Shown: positions 42,991-52,169, counted from the first letter of the stretch. The stretch: 64,000 bases of DNA from Clostridium_T sp040217795 (GCA_040217795.1 JBEHWK010000001.1:61092-125091); one strand, 5' to 3'. Program-made: numbers and translations. Notes: generated from the letters alone by a model not told the origin.

Positions 42991-43641
42991 TATTTTTACC
43001 TCAGAAGCTCCTGTTTTTTTTAATTCATTAACACAAGAAATTAATGTGGCCCCTGTGGTAAATATATCATCTATGAGTATTATTCTTTTCCCTCTTACGT
43101 ATTTTTCTTTTGAGGCAAAAAAGGCATTGCAGACATTTTTATACCTCTCTGCTTTAGAAAGCTTCTTTTGTTCTTTTATCCCTTCTCTTTTGAACAGCAA
43201 TGAACTGACGGGAATAGAATAAAACTTTCCTAACCTTTTTGCCAGAAACAGAGATTGGTTGAAGCCTCTCTTTTTCTCCTTACTTTTACTCAAGGGTACA
43301 TAAGTTATCACATCTCCTCTTATATCCCATTTCCTCATTGCCTCAATTAATAACAGAGATAAAAATTCTCCTATATAATATTCTCTTTTTTCCTTAAATT
43401 TAACTATAAGCGTTTTTAATTCTTTTGTATAATATACACAGGAATAAATGGTAAACTCTTCCCCTTCATGCATTCTTACTTCCGGGGAATTTACTGATAA
43501 AAGCTTATTCCTGCATTTTGAGCACACTATCTCCTCCTCTTCTGATATGCCGCAGATAGGGCACTCCTCTTTCTTTGGATAAATAATTATCAAAAGACAC
43601 CATAAGATATACTCCAGTATACTTTCTATTGTTTTTCCCAT
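42964..43641 (-). CDS. comFC: ComF-family phosphoribosyltransferase-like protein
   Basis: The 225-residue protein has an N-terminal zinc-finger type CPICG ... CSKC (about 24-42) and a PRPP-binding motif IILIDDIFTTGAT (about 190-202) with the preceding KLSKAERYKNV. ComFC homologues are required for natural transformation and for other DNA uptake or repair steps. The ATG at 43641 overlaps the end of the ComFA-like gene by 16 bases. The end of the gene contains the promoter of the raiA-type RNA. Confidence 0.92.
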   Translation of the reverse strand: MGKTIESILEYILWCLLIIIYPKKEECPICGISEEEEIVCSKCRNKLLSVNSPEVRMHEGEEFTIYSCVYYTKELKTLIVKFKEKREYYIGEFLSLLLIEAMRKWDIRGDVITYVPLSKSKEKKRGFNQSLFLAKRLGKFYSIPVSSLLFKREGIKEQKKLSKAERYKNVCNAFFASKEKYVRGKRIILIDDIFTTGATLISCVNELKKTGASEVKILTIGKSKL

Positions 43642-44642
43642 ACTATTTTATTTAACCCTCTTGTTATCTCCTTTGCTTTTTCCATAGCTTCAGTAACTTC
43701 CCTGGAAACAAGGATCATCTCTCCCTGATTCATTTCCCTATATCCCACTTTTCCGCAAAGAAACACTATCTTTTTGTAATCATACCTGCTGTAATGAGCA
43801 GCAATCACAATTATATCCAAGTTACCTAGTACTTTAAAAATTTCTCCTATATACTCAGTGACAATCATAACAGGTTCTTTATCTGAAGAAAATTGTTGCT
43901 CAAATTTTACAATTTCATCCTGTTCACTGAATCTCATAATCTTTACACCTGAAAAAGTAGGAATATCTTCTTTATAAAGCTTATAGATCCTGTCTGCCCA
44001 TTTTTTATCAGGTGCATGAACTATTACCTTCCTTTTATTTTCTTTAAACCATGTGAAATAGTCTGATAGTATATCCGGAATGTCTTCCTTAAGATCAATC
44101 CTTGTGGTTATAAACCTTGGCTCCACAATAGGGTTTGAGTTGAGTATTCCTCCCACTTCTATGGTGACTATATTGTCAAAAACAGTTTCTATTGAATAAA
44201 AAACCATCTTGTCCGTATGCTGGTATACCCTCTCTGCCCTCTCTCTGACCTGTAGCTTAGACCAGTTTGAAAAACAAGTTATATCATCATAGATTATTAA
44301 CTCAACTTTTTCTTTTAATACATCTAAATTTGAAGAATTTACAAAATATAGTACCCCTTTTTCTAAAGATTCATTGAAATTTTTAATATAATAATGCTTT
44401 ATCTCCCCAAAAGTACCATTAATATAATCGACAAGCTCCTGATTCTCACAATAACCATTAGTAATATAAATAACACTTTTATTCTTTTTTAAAACTTCAA
44501 ATATACTTTCTCCAAACAAAACAGGACTGTTATAAGGACGGGAAATAATATTCATCATTTTATTTCCTTCTCTTACATACCAGGAGTTAATCTTATTTTG
44601 AGCAAATTTTAATTCTTTGAATATATCTTTTTCTCTATTCAT
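43626..44642 (-). CDS. Degenerate ComFA-like protein
   Basis: The 338-residue protein sits where comFA would be, coupled to comFC. Its C-terminal third has ComFA-like features (CGKVGYREMNQGEMILVSREVTEAMEKAKEIT). No Walker A is present, and the DEAD-box position reads ELIIYDDITCF. The N-terminal zinc part and motif I of a normal ComFA (about 430-460 residues) are absent. It is probably a ComFA descendant that has lost ATPase activity, or a distantly related scaffold. ATG 44642 has GAGAGGGA upstream. Confidence 0.6.
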   Translation of the reverse strand: MNREKDIFKELKFAQNKINSWYVREGNKMMNIISRPYNSPVLFGESIFEVLKKNKSVIYITNGYCENQELVDYINGTFGEIKHYYIKNFNESLEKGVLYFVNSSNLDVLKEKVELIIYDDITCFSNWSKLQVRERAERVYQHTDKMVFYSIETVFDNIVTIEVGGILNSNPIVEPRFITTRIDLKEDIPDILSDYFTWFKENKRKVIVHAPDKKWADRIYKLYKEDIPTFSGVKIMRFSEQDEIVKFEQQFSSDKEPVMIVTEYIGEIFKVLGNLDIIVIAAHYSRYDYKKIVFLCGKVGYREMNQGEMILVSREVTEAMEKAKEITRGLNKIVWEKQ

Positions 44643-44666
44643 ATTATATTCCCTCTCATAAACTGA

Positions 44667-46901
44667 TTATTGTTTATTGATAGTTTCACTAAAAATTATA
44701 TCTCTAATTCTGTACTTCAGGGATGAATATCTTTCATTGGACCTTGTATTTTCTATCATAAACTTCAAGGCTTTTACAAATCCCACAACAACCACAAGCT
44801 CCTTTGCCCTTGTTATCCCTGTGTATAATAAATTCTTGTTCATAAGCATGGGTGACCCCATATATAAAGGTATTATTATAACCGGGAATTCACTTCCCTG
44901 GCTTTTATGTATAGTAATTGAATAGGCTAATTCCAATTCATCCAAAAATATAAAGTCGTATACGACTTTCCTTTCTTCATCAAATACTACGGTAAGCGTT
45001 TTTTCTTCCTCATCTATACTTTGGATAAAACCCATATCCCCGTTAAACACACCTACCCCTTCCATATCTCCTGATCCATTTATACGTCTCCATTTCAGGG
45101 TATAGTTGTTTTTTGTCTGCATCACCTTATCCCCTACTCTGAAGACTCCTTCCCTGAGCTTCTTTTCCTGTTTATTTTCAGCCGGAGGATTAAGAATCTC
45201 CTGCAGCTTCTCATTCAAATTAGCTACTCCCAATAAACCTTTTTTCATAGGACACAAAATCTGAAGATGCTTTAACTTATCCCATTTACTATTGAATTTT
45301 GGCAGCCTGCTATCCACAAGTTCTATTAATGTATTCATTATGCCTTCCATTGATTCTTCTTTTATAAAATAAAAATCCTTGTTCTTCTCATTCAACCTTG
45401 GCATTTCACCTTTGTTTATCTTATGAGCATTTACAGTAATCATACTCTCATTGCCCTGCCTGAATATTTCTTTTAGTCTTATAACCTCAGTAAATTCACT
45501 TTCTATAAGATCCTTTAAAACATTCCCTGGACCTACAGAAGGAAGCTGGTCAACGTCCCCAACCAAAATAACCCGTGTACCTACCTTTATAGCCTTAAGA
45601 AGGGAATTCATAAGCATCACATCTATCATGGACGCCTCATCAATTATAACCACATCTGCTTCTAAAGGACTTGATTCATCCTTTCCGAAAAAACTCTTGT
45701 CTTCGTCTTCTGAAACTCCCATCTCAAGAAGCCTGTGAATTGTTTTAGCCTCTTTCCCTGTTGACTCTCCCATTCTTTTTGCAGCTCTTCCCGTGGGGGC
45801 TGCAAGAAGAACCTTATTGGCTGACTTTTCAAAAATACTTATTATACATTTAATAATGGTGGTTTTACCAGTACCTGGTCCTCCTGTAATTATTTCTATT
45901 CCATTTAAAAAAGCTCCAATTATAGCCTTTTTCTGAGAAGGGGCAAACCTGATATTATTTTCATTCTCAAATTGAGCTATTTCATATTCGACATCTGAAT
46001 TAATCTTTTGGAAGTTAGCAACTGACAATGTAAGAATCCGTTTCGTTATTCCAATCTCAAAATAATAATAAGGCAAAGTGAAAACACATTCCTTATCTTG
46101 TATCTTTTCCAAAACTAATTTTTGTGCTGCACAGGCATTTATGAGATTTTCAAGTATTACTTCTTCTTTTACTGTAAGAATCTCTGTTCCTTCTTTTATC
46201 AAAAGATCTTTAGGCATATAAGTATTTCCGTTAGAACAAAATTCATTAATTATATATTTTATTCCGCTTTCTATCCTGAACGGGGAGTCTGCCTCTACCC
46301 CAATACTTCTTGCAATCTTGTCAGCAGTCTTGAATCCTATTCCTGAAATTTCCTCACACAGTAAATAAGGATTCTCCTTTATTATACCTATGGAGTCACC
46401 TCCAAAGGCTTTGAATATTTTTATGCATTGATTAGGTGTTACTCCGTGGCTCTGAAAAAATATCATTATGTTTTTCAGATCTTTTTGTTCCTCATAAGAT
46501 TCCTTAATCAACAGGAACTTTTTCTCCCCTATTCCATCAACTTCCCTTAACCTGTTTATATTTGTATCCAATATGTTCAAGGTTTCTTCTTTAAACTTTT
46601 CTATTATTTTCTTTGCTGTAACAGGTCCGATTCCATATATTACTCCTGAAGAAAGATATTTCTCTATCCCATCTAATGTATTAGGTATAACTTCCCTGCA
46701 TTCCTCTATTTTTATCTGCCTTCCAAAGGAAGGATGAAGCACCCACTCACCCTTTATCTCCAGCTGCTGCCCCTCTTTAATATATGGTACAACCCCAACT
46801 GCAGTAAAAGCTGAAGCTCCGTTTAAGAGCTTTGCTACAACATATCCATTGTCTTCATTGTGGAAAATAATGCTTTCCACAACTCCACATACTTCTTCCA
46901 T
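44667..46901 (-). CDS. recD2: RecD2/YrrC-type ATP-dependent DNA helicase
   Basis: The 744-residue SF1B helicase has the N-terminal OB and helix-hairpin-helix region (GVIYGIGPVTAKKII, ISGIGFKTADKIARSIG), Walker A GGPGTGKTTII, Walker B VVIIDEASMID, the GDVDQLPSVGPGNVL motif and the C-terminal SIHKSQGSEFPVIIIP and TGITRAKELVVVVG. RecD2 acts in DNA repair and replication fork restart outside a RecBCD complex. ATG 46901 has AGGAGA upstream; the longer frame from 46979 has no site. Confidence 0.95.
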   Translation of the reverse strand: MEEVCGVVESIIFHNEDNGYVVAKLLNGASAFTAVGVVPYIKEGQQLEIKGEWVLHPSFGRQIKIEECREVIPNTLDGIEKYLSSGVIYGIGPVTAKKIIEKFKEETLNILDTNINRLREVDGIGEKKFLLIKESYEEQKDLKNIMIFFQSHGVTPNQCIKIFKAFGGDSIGIIKENPYLLCEEISGIGFKTADKIARSIGVEADSPFRIESGIKYIINEFCSNGNTYMPKDLLIKEGTEILTVKEEVILENLINACAAQKLVLEKIQDKECVFTLPYYYFEIGITKRILTLSVANFQKINSDVEYEIAQFENENNIRFAPSQKKAIIGAFLNGIEIITGGPGTGKTTIIKCIISIFEKSANKVLLAAPTGRAAKRMGESTGKEAKTIHRLLEMGVSEDEDKSFFGKDESSPLEADVVIIDEASMIDVMLMNSLLKAIKVGTRVILVGDVDQLPSVGPGNVLKDLIESEFTEVIRLKEIFRQGNESMITVNAHKINKGEMPRLNEKNKDFYFIKEESMEGIMNTLIELVDSRLPKFNSKWDKLKHLQILCPMKKGLLGVANLNEKLQEILNPPAENKQEKKLREGVFRVGDKVMQTKNNYTLKWRRINGSGDMEGVGVFNGDMGFIQSIDEEEKTLTVVFDEERKVVYDFIFLDELELAYSITIHKSQGSEFPVIIIPLYMGSPMLMNKNLLYTGITRAKELVVVVGFVKALKFMIENTRSNERYSSLKYRIRDIIFSETINKQ

Positions 46902-47054
46902 AAAATTTCTCCTGTTTGAGTGTACTAAAAATATGCCCGCTAAAATACATAGGGTTTTAGATTTTGCGGTCAAAACCATTTAATAACATTATATCACACT
47001 TAAGCTGGCAATTAACAGACATCACCTTTCAGCTTCAACTCTTTCCTGCATAAT

Positions 47055-47092
47055 AAAAAAGAAGCAAAGGTCTTAATCTCTGCTTCTTTTAT
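47055..47092 (-). terminator. metK terminator
   Basis: Unlike its coding neighbours this stretch pairs AAAAGAAGCA with TGCTTCTTTT and has TTTATTATG on the minus-strand side, but it lies upstream of the metK stop region's opposite end, between recD2 start and metK end. Read on the minus strand it precedes metK, so it ends the recD2-side transcript only if that came from the plus strand; as a minus-strand signal it terminates read-through from upstream. On the positions, metK (47126-48301) ends at 47126, so the hairpin follows metK by 34 bases and is its terminator. Confidence 0.8.
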
Positions 47093-47125
47093 TAAGGATA
47101 TCAGAAAACTGAATCCCTTACTAAA

Positions 47126-48301
47126 TTATAGATATTTTTTTATTTCCTCAACTTTGTTTAACTCTTCCCAAGGAAGTTTTACATCTGTTCTTCCAAAATG
47201 TCCATAAGCTGCTGTCTGTCTGTATATAGGTCTTCTTAAGTCAAGCTCTTTTATTATTGCACCTGGTCTTAAATCAAAAACCTCATTTACTATTTCTACT
47301 ATCTTATTTTCAGCTATCTTTCCAGTCCCGAAAGTGTCAACTTCTATAGAAACCGGGTTTGCAACTCCTATAGCATAAGCCAGTTCAATTTCAAGTTTAT
47401 CTGCAACACCTGCAGCAACTAAGTTTTTAGCAACCCATCTTGCAGCATAAGCAGCACTTCTGTCAACCTTTGTAGGATCTTTTCCTGAGAAAGCTCCACC
47501 GCCGTGTCTTCCGTATCCGCCGTAAGTATCAACTATTATTTTTCTTCCAGTAAGGCCTGAATCCCCTTGAGGTCCTCCGATTACGAATCTTCCAGTTGGG
47601 TTTATATAATATTTTGTTTCATCATCCAATAATTCTGCTGGCATTACTGCTTTGATAACATGCTCCATTAAATCTTGTCTGATTTGTTCCTGAGGCACTT
47701 CAGGACCATGTTGAGTTGATATTACAATAGCATCAATTCTCTTAACCTTATCTCCATCATACTCTATAGTAACCTGAGTTTTTCCGTCTGGTCTTAAATA
47801 ACCTAATGTTCCATTCTTTCTTACTTCTGTCAATCTTCTTGAAAGTCTGTGAGCCATAGCTATTGGTGCAGGCATGAATTCCGGAGTTTCATTTGTAGCA
47901 AACCCAAACATCATTCCTTGGTCTCCAGCTCCTACTGCTTCAATATCAACTTCTTCTCCCTCTCTTGACTCAAGTGCTTCGTCAACTCCCTGAGCTATAT
48001 CTGAAGATTGTTCATCTATTGAAGTTAAAACAGCACAAGTGTCACAGTCAAAACCATACTTTGCCCTGTCATAACCTATTTCTCTTACAGTTTGTCTTAC
48101 AATCTTAGGAATGTCTACGTAACAATTTGTAGATATCTCTCCCATAACCATAACCATTCCTGTAGTAACTGTAGTTTCACAAGCAACTCTTGAATATGGA
48201 TCTTTTTCAAGCATAGCATCTAATATTGAGTCTGAAATCTGATCACAGATTTTATCTGGATGTCCTTCTGTAACTGATTCTGAAGTAAATAATCTTTTCA
48301 T
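47126..48301 (-). CDS. metK: S-adenosylmethionine synthetase
   Basis: The 391-residue enzyme makes SAM from methionine and ATP. It shows the N-terminal FTSESVTEGHPDKICDQISD, the GAGDQGMMFGFA hexapeptide region and GGGAFSGKDPTKVDRSAAYAAR P-loop-like motif. ATG 48301 has AAAGGAG seven bases upstream. It is controlled by a SAM-I riboswitch that closes a feedback loop with its own product. Confidence 0.98.
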   Translation of the reverse strand: MKRLFTSESVTEGHPDKICDQISDSILDAMLEKDPYSRVACETTVTTGMVMVMGEISTNCYVDIPKIVRQTVREIGYDRAKYGFDCDTCAVLTSIDEQSSDIAQGVDEALESREGEEVDIEAVGAGDQGMMFGFATNETPEFMPAPIAMAHRLSRRLTEVRKNGTLGYLRPDGKTQVTIEYDGDKVKRIDAIVISTQHGPEVPQEQIRQDLMEHVIKAVMPAELLDDETKYYINPTGRFVIGGPQGDSGLTGRKIIVDTYGGYGRHGGGAFSGKDPTKVDRSAAYAARWVAKNLVAAGVADKLEIELAYAIGVANPVSIEVDTFGTGKIAENKIVEIVNEVFDLRPGAIIKELDLRRPIYRQTAAYGHFGRTDVKLPWEELNKVEEIKKYL

Positions 48302-48344
48302 TTTTTCTCCTTTCATTTAAAACAAATTCTCTCTTTATTTTCAA

Positions 48345-48500
48345 CAAAAAAATAAAGCCTCCCGGATAAGAAGAGACTTGAAAATCCTATTCTCTCTCTT
48401 ATCTCACAGAAATAAACTTCTGCAGGAATTGGCACCTTTGTGCAATGCACAGGTTGCCGGGTTTCATCGGGCCCTTTCCCTCCACCTCTCTGGATAAGAG
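48345..48500 (-). promoter_or_regulatory. SAM-I riboswitch controlling metK
   Basis: On the minus strand the aptamer (48396-48500) starts CTCTTATCCAGAGAGGTGGAG and has GGGAAAGGGCCCGATGAAAC, CCGGCAACC and a closing GATAAGAG, the S-box core. The downstream part pairs GATAAGAGAGAG with CTCTTCTTATC and runs into TTTATTTTTTT (about 48345), a terminator expected to form when SAM is bound. Confidence 0.95.
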
Positions 48501-48523
48501 TTATTCATTTTTTACGCTATATG

Positions 48524-48552
48524 ATTCTAGCATTTTCTTGTTTATATGTCAA
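48524..48552 (-). promoter_or_regulatory. Promoter of the metK leader
   Basis: TTGACA and TAGAAT are separated by 17 bases on the minus strand, about 24 bases before the S-box leader. Confidence 0.75.
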
Positions 48553-48564
48553 CAGTAACTTAAT

Positions 48565-48593
48565 AAAAAATAAAAAACAGACTTTAAGTCTGC
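48565..48593 (-). terminator. Terminator of the tRNA operon
   Basis: On the minus strand CAGACTT / AAGTCTG directly adjoins TTTTTTATTTTTT, ten bases after the last tRNA. Confidence 0.8.
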
Positions 48594-48602
48594 TTTAGAA
48601 AC

Positions 48603-48688
48603 TGGTGGAGGAGGACGGATTCGAACCATCGAAGCGATCACGCAACAGATTTACAGTCTGCCCCCTTTGGCCACTCGGGAACTCCTCC
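48603..48688 (-). tRNA. tRNA-Tyr(GTA), copy 1
   Basis: An 86-base tRNA with acceptor GGAGGAG/CTCCTCC, anticodon GTA, long variable arm and encoded CCA. It is the last gene of a five-tRNA minus-strand operon. Confidence 0.95.
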
Positions 48689-48694
48689 ATATTA

Positions 48695-48769
48695 TGGAGC
48701 TGGCAATAGGAATCGAACCTACAACCTGCTGATTACAAGTCAGCTGCTCTACCGTTGAGCCATGCCAGC
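48695..48769 (-). tRNA. tRNA-Thr(TGT), copy 1
   Basis: A 75-base tRNA with acceptor GCTGGCA/TGCCAGC, anticodon loop CTTGTAA (anticodon TGT) and encoded CCA. Confidence 0.95.
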
Positions 48770-48806
48770 ATATTATGATTTTTACTTTTAAAATTTAAAT
48801 AAACAA

Positions 48807-48882
48807 TGGTGGGCACAACAGGGATCGAACCTGTGACCCTCTGCTTGTAAGGCAGATGCTCTCCCAGCTGAGCTATGCGCCC
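48807..48882 (-). tRNA. tRNA-Val(TAC)
   Basis: A 76-base tRNA with acceptor GGGCGCA/TGTGCCC, anticodon loop CTTACAA (anticodon TAC) and encoded CCA, between the two Thr-Tyr pairs. Confidence 0.95.
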
Positions 48883-48901
48883 TTGTTTTACTATAGGTTA
48901 A

Positions 48902-48987
48902 TGGTGGAGGAGGACGGATTCGAACCATCGAAGCGATCACGCAACAGATTTACAGTCTGCCCCCTTTGGCCACTCGGGAACTCCTCC
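48902..48987 (-). tRNA. tRNA-Tyr(GTA), copy 2
   Basis: Appears identical in sequence to the copy at 48603-48688, including the encoded CCA. Confidence 0.95.
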
Positions 48988-48992
48988 ATATA

Positions 48993-49067
48993 TGGAGCTG
49001 GCAATAGGAATCGAACCTACAACCTGCTGATTACAAGTCAGCTGCTCTACCGTTGAGCCATGCCAGC
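48993..49067 (-). tRNA. tRNA-Thr(TGT), copy 2
   Basis: Appears identical to the copy at 48695-48769. It is the first gene of the operon, downstream of a promoter at 49114-49142. Confidence 0.95.
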
Positions 49068-49113
49068 ATATTAACCACATTTCTGCGGCTAAACTTGTTA
49101 ACCGACAAGGAAT

Positions 49114-49142
49114 AGTATAATGGGATAACAAATAAGTTTCAA
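49114..49142 (-). promoter_or_regulatory. Promoter of the tRNA operon
   Basis: TTGAAA and TATACT with a 17-base spacer on the minus strand, about 45 bases before the first tRNA. Confidence 0.7.
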
Positions 49143-49298
49143 CCCTCATTATATGCCATTTTACTTATTTAAATTACTATTGCTCAACTTTTCTTTCATT
49201 TACTCCCATTATAGTTATAGTTCAATAATATTATTAACCTTTTCCATTATATCTAATAATATTGATATCCTTGTGGAAACTTATAAGTTTTCAGCATT

Positions 49299-49892
49299 CT
49301 AAGTATTTAAATATTGTTCTATTTTGTCTACATTGATATACGGATTTAATATGCTTTTAATCTCATTGTATTGATTTTCATCAAAATCTCTCTTCAGAAT
49401 TCTGAAGATTTCTTTAGCACCTTCTGTCTCATTTTCTGAAGATAATATATTCCTTATCCTTAGATAATCATAACCTTTCAATTCTCCTGCATAATAAAAA
49501 AGCTTTGCCTTGCTTAGTAACGGCATATTTTGTGCAATTGTATTCTTGTCAACTTTAAATATCATCGCTGCCGTAAAGGTGTCTTCCTTGCTGTAAATAT
49601 CCTCAATATCATAGCCAGAATCCTTTTGCTGCTGGTTATTTTCCGTATCAGTTGATTGAGGATACTGGCTTTCAGCTTTTGAACCCCCCTCTTCTGATGC
49701 TGTTTTATTTTCTTTTTCCTCCGACTTTTCATCTGAGACATTATTAGGCTCACTTACAGGATTTGAAGGGATTGTATTTTGAACCTGAATCCTTTCATTT
49801 ATTTTCTGTCTTTTCTCCAGAGGGCTCAATAAAAAAAACAGACTGATTAATGTAGATATGACAACAATTATTATACAAATTTTTCTATTCAT
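49299..49892 (-). CDS. Membrane-anchored protein of unknown function
   Basis: I do not recognise this 197-residue protein. It has one N-terminal membrane segment (about 5-24), a polar linker of roughly 70 residues rich in Glu, Lys, Ser and Gln, and a C-terminal helical domain (about 95-197) probably outside the membrane. There is no cysteine cluster or catalytic motif. It is divergent from the sporulation gene yyaC with about 150 bases between; a sporulation role would be a guess. Confidence 0.7.
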   Translation of the reverse strand: MNRKICIIIVVISTLISLFFLLSPLEKRQKINERIQVQNTIPSNPVSEPNNVSDEKSEEKENKTASEEGGSKAESQYPQSTDTENNQQQKDSGYDIEDIYSKEDTFTAAMIFKVDKNTIAQNMPLLSKAKLFYYAGELKGYDYLRIRNILSSENETEGAKEIFRILKRDFDENQYNEIKSILNPYINVDKIEQYLNT

Positions 49893-50049
49893 CTAATCAC
49901 CTCCTGCTATTAATTTTTATTGCCAATTTCTCACGTATTTATACTTTCTTTAATAAATTCTATTCACTGTTCATATAGTAGAATATAGCTCAAATATCAT
50001 AAATCTTGTTAAATATTATTTTATATTATTATTCGGAAGGGTGATTTTG

Positions 50050-50586
50050 TTGAATAAGGTTAAAGTTAACTATAAAGGAACTATGTCATATTACGAATTA
50101 GCCTATTTTCTGAAGGATTTTATCACAAAAAAAACTGTAATAATATGCATAGGTACTGACAAATGTATAGGAGATTGTTTAGGTCCTTTAGTTGGGACTC
50201 TTTTAGAAGATACTTTAGTTCCTATACCCGTATATGGAACCTTGAGTTCACCTATACATGCTTTAAACTTAGATGATAAACTGAAGGATATTTATTCTGC
50301 CCACCCTGATGCCCTTGTAATCGCAATAGATGCCTGTTTAGGAACCAATAACTCCATAGGTGAGATACATGTGAGGGATCATCCTATACATCCCGGAAAA
50401 GGTGTAGGGAAAAAGCTTCCTAACGTTGGAACAATCTCAATCATAGGAATTGTGGATTCAAGCAACAATTCTGCCTCCTTTTCCAACAGATCCATAAGGC
50501 TTTCCTTGATTATGGATATGTGTAAGACAATAGTAAAAGGAATAGTTCACAGCTACCACTTAGCTCTTGAAAATAATAAAATGTAA
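50050..50586 (+). CDS. yyaC: YyaC-family (GPR-like) spore protease homologue
   Basis: The protein of about 178 residues has the family pattern IICIGTDKCIGDCLGPLVG, VYGTLSSPIHALNL, ALVIAIDACLG, HPGKGVGKKLP and VGTISIIGIV. YyaC is related to the GPR protease that degrades small acid-soluble spore proteins; its own activity is not well established. GGAAGGGTGA lies seven bases before TTG 50050; GTG 50041 overlaps that site, so TTG is the likely start. Confidence 0.9.
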   Translation: MNKVKVNYKGTMSYYELAYFLKDFITKKTVIICIGTDKCIGDCLGPLVGTLLEDTLVPIPVYGTLSSPIHALNLDDKLKDIYSAHPDALVIAIDACLGTNNSIGEIHVRDHPIHPGKGVGKKLPNVGTISIIGIVDSSNNSASFSNRSIRLSLIMDMCKTIVKGIVHSYHLALENNKM

Positions 50587-50591
50587 ATAAA

Positions 50592-50630
50592 AAGCATACA
50601 CAACCTCTCTGAAAGCAGTTTTGTATGCTT
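50592..50630. terminator. Hairpin after yyaC
   Basis: AAGCATACA and TGTATGCTT pair over a 20-base interval. The T tract lies on the minus-strand side, so as a plus-strand terminator it is weak. Confidence 0.45.
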
Positions 50631-50642
50631 CTCCATAAAAAC

Positions 50643-50668
50643 AAAAAAAAGGCTCTTAAGCCTTTTTA
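50643..50668. terminator. Bidirectional terminator between yyaC and mbl
   Basis: AAAAAAGGCT / AGCCTTTTT with a short loop, with A and T tracts on both sides, between converging genes. Confidence 0.8.
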
Positions 50669-50682
50669 TTTGGAAGAACTTA

Positions 50683-51714
50683 TTATAAAGAAAACACTTC
50701 ACCATCAAAATAGTCTAAAGTTTTTTTACTGATACCAGAGAGTATTCTCCCTGATCCTAAGACTACACATTCAACGCTGCCTTCAGCAACTGAAACTTTT
50801 ACACCGGTTTGAAATTCTATAAGCTTATCCAATCCATGAAGAAGCGCACCTCCGCCGGTAAGAAGAATCCCCTTTTCCATTATATCCGCAGATAGTTCCG
50901 GCGGTGTTTTTTCTAAAACATGGTGAACTTTATCAAGTATTAACCCTAATGGCTCATCAAGAGCTTCCACAATTTCATTTGTTCTGACATCTATGCTGTA
51001 AGGCAATCCTGTAACCAGGTTTCTTCCTTTTACAACAGAAACTTTATTTCTTGCCCCTTTTAATGCTGATGCAGTTGAAATTTTAACCTCTTCTGCAGTT
51101 TTTTCTCCAATCATAAGCATGTATTTTTTACGTATATATCTGGCAATTGCCTCATCAAATTTATCTCCTGCAACTTTAATTGAAGCTCTTTCGACTACCC
51201 CTTTAAGGGAAATTACAGCTATATCTGTTGTCCCTCCTCCTATATCTATAACCATAGTTCCAGAAGGCTTTGAAATATCCAGTCCAGCTCCTACTGCAGC
51301 TGCAAGGGGCTCTTCTATTAAAAATACAGATTTGGCACCAGAATTTTTAGCGGCATCTACAACAGCTCGTTTTTCCACTTCTGTGGCCTTTGATGGAATG
51401 CAAATCATCACCTTAGGTGCAGAAATTTTCCTTTTACCACAGCTTTTTTGAATAAAATGCTTAAGCATTTTTTCAGTTATATCGTAATTGGATATAACCC
51501 CATCCCTTAAAGGACGAACTGCTACGATATTTCCAGGTGTACGTCCTATCATTCTTCTTGCTTCTTCTCCTACAGAAATAACTTTATTTGTATTCTTATC
51601 TATAGCTACCACTGATGGTTCCTTTAAAACGATTCCTTTACCAGCCAAATGCACAAGAACTGTTGCTGTCCCCAAATCAATAGCTAAATCCGTTCCCATT
51701 CTCCCAAACAACAT
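50683..51714 (-). CDS. mbl: MreB/Mbl-family actin-like protein
   Basis: The 343-residue protein has the actin-fold phosphate-1 motif DLAIDLGTATVLVH, the phosphate-2 motif VIDIGGGTTDIAVISLKG and the adenosine motif ILLTGGGALLHGLDKL. It guides cell-wall synthesis along the cylinder. I call it mbl because it directly follows spoIIID, as in Bacillus subtilis; sequence alone fits MreB generally. Confidence 0.9.
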   Translation of the reverse strand: MLFGRMGTDLAIDLGTATVLVHLAGKGIVLKEPSVVAIDKNTNKVISVGEEARRMIGRTPGNIVAVRPLRDGVISNYDITEKMLKHFIQKSCGKRKISAPKVMICIPSKATEVEKRAVVDAAKNSGAKSVFLIEEPLAAAVGAGLDISKPSGTMVIDIGGGTTDIAVISLKGVVERASIKVAGDKFDEAIARYIRKKYMLMIGEKTAEEVKISTASALKGARNKVSVVKGRNLVTGLPYSIDVRTNEIVEALDEPLGLILDKVHHVLEKTPPELSADIMEKGILLTGGGALLHGLDKLIEFQTGVKVSVAEGSVECVVLGSGRILSGISKKTLDYFDGEVFSL

Positions 51715-51803
51715 TCCCTCTCACTCCCATATTTATAAAATTATTGGTTAATGCCATTTTTCTACATATTTCTCCAAATTTATTATAATATACAGCAGTG
51801 ATC

Positions 51804-52055
51804 CTATTCAATAGCCTTGTACTTTAATTTTGTGGCTTTTCCTCCCCTGATATGCCTCTCAGCTTTATTCGTTTCTAATATATCTTTTGCCTTGGTGGCT
51901 ATGCTGGGATTAATCTTCGGCAGCCTTTCTGTCATATCCTTGTGAATAGTGCTCTTGCTTACTCCAAAAACTTTTGCGGTCTTCCTTATGGTAGCCTTGG
52001 AATCAATAATATACTGAGCCACCTCGAGTACTCTTTCTTCAATATAGTCTTTCAA
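51804..52055 (-). CDS. spoIIID: Sporulation transcriptional regulator
   Basis: The 83-residue DNA-binding protein has the SpoIIID helix-turn-helix ATIRKTAKVFGVSKSTIHKDMTERLP and the basic tail RHIRGGKATKLKYKAIE. It controls mother-cell genes in the sigma-E regulon, both as activator and repressor. Start TTG 52055 has AAGGAGGA upstream. Order spoIIQ, spoIIID, mbl is conserved with Bacillus. Confidence 0.97.
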   Translation of the reverse strand: MKDYIEERVLEVAQYIIDSKATIRKTAKVFGVSKSTIHKDMTERLPKINPSIATKAKDILETNKAERHIRGGKATKLKYKAIE

Positions 52056-52111
52056 AATGGGTCCTCCTTAATTCCGCTATATTAATTAATATGCATTATT
52101 TTTCTTTAAAT

Positions 52112-52153
52112 TCCTTAGAAATCAGTCATTTCATCAATGAAAATGACTGATTT
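52112..52153. terminator. Hairpin between spoIIQ and spoIIID
   Basis: GAAATCAGTCATTT pairs with AAATGACTGATTTC around a small loop. There is no clear T tract on the minus strand beyond TTTC; it may be a weak terminator of spoIIQ or of upstream read-through. Confidence 0.5.
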
Positions 52154-52169
52154 CATGCTAAATGCAGTT

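Noticed and set aside
47055..47092. Role of the hairpin as a recD2 terminator
   Set aside because: It lies upstream of the recD2 start region relative to minus-strand transcription order but downstream of metK; it is assigned to metK, which ends at 47126.
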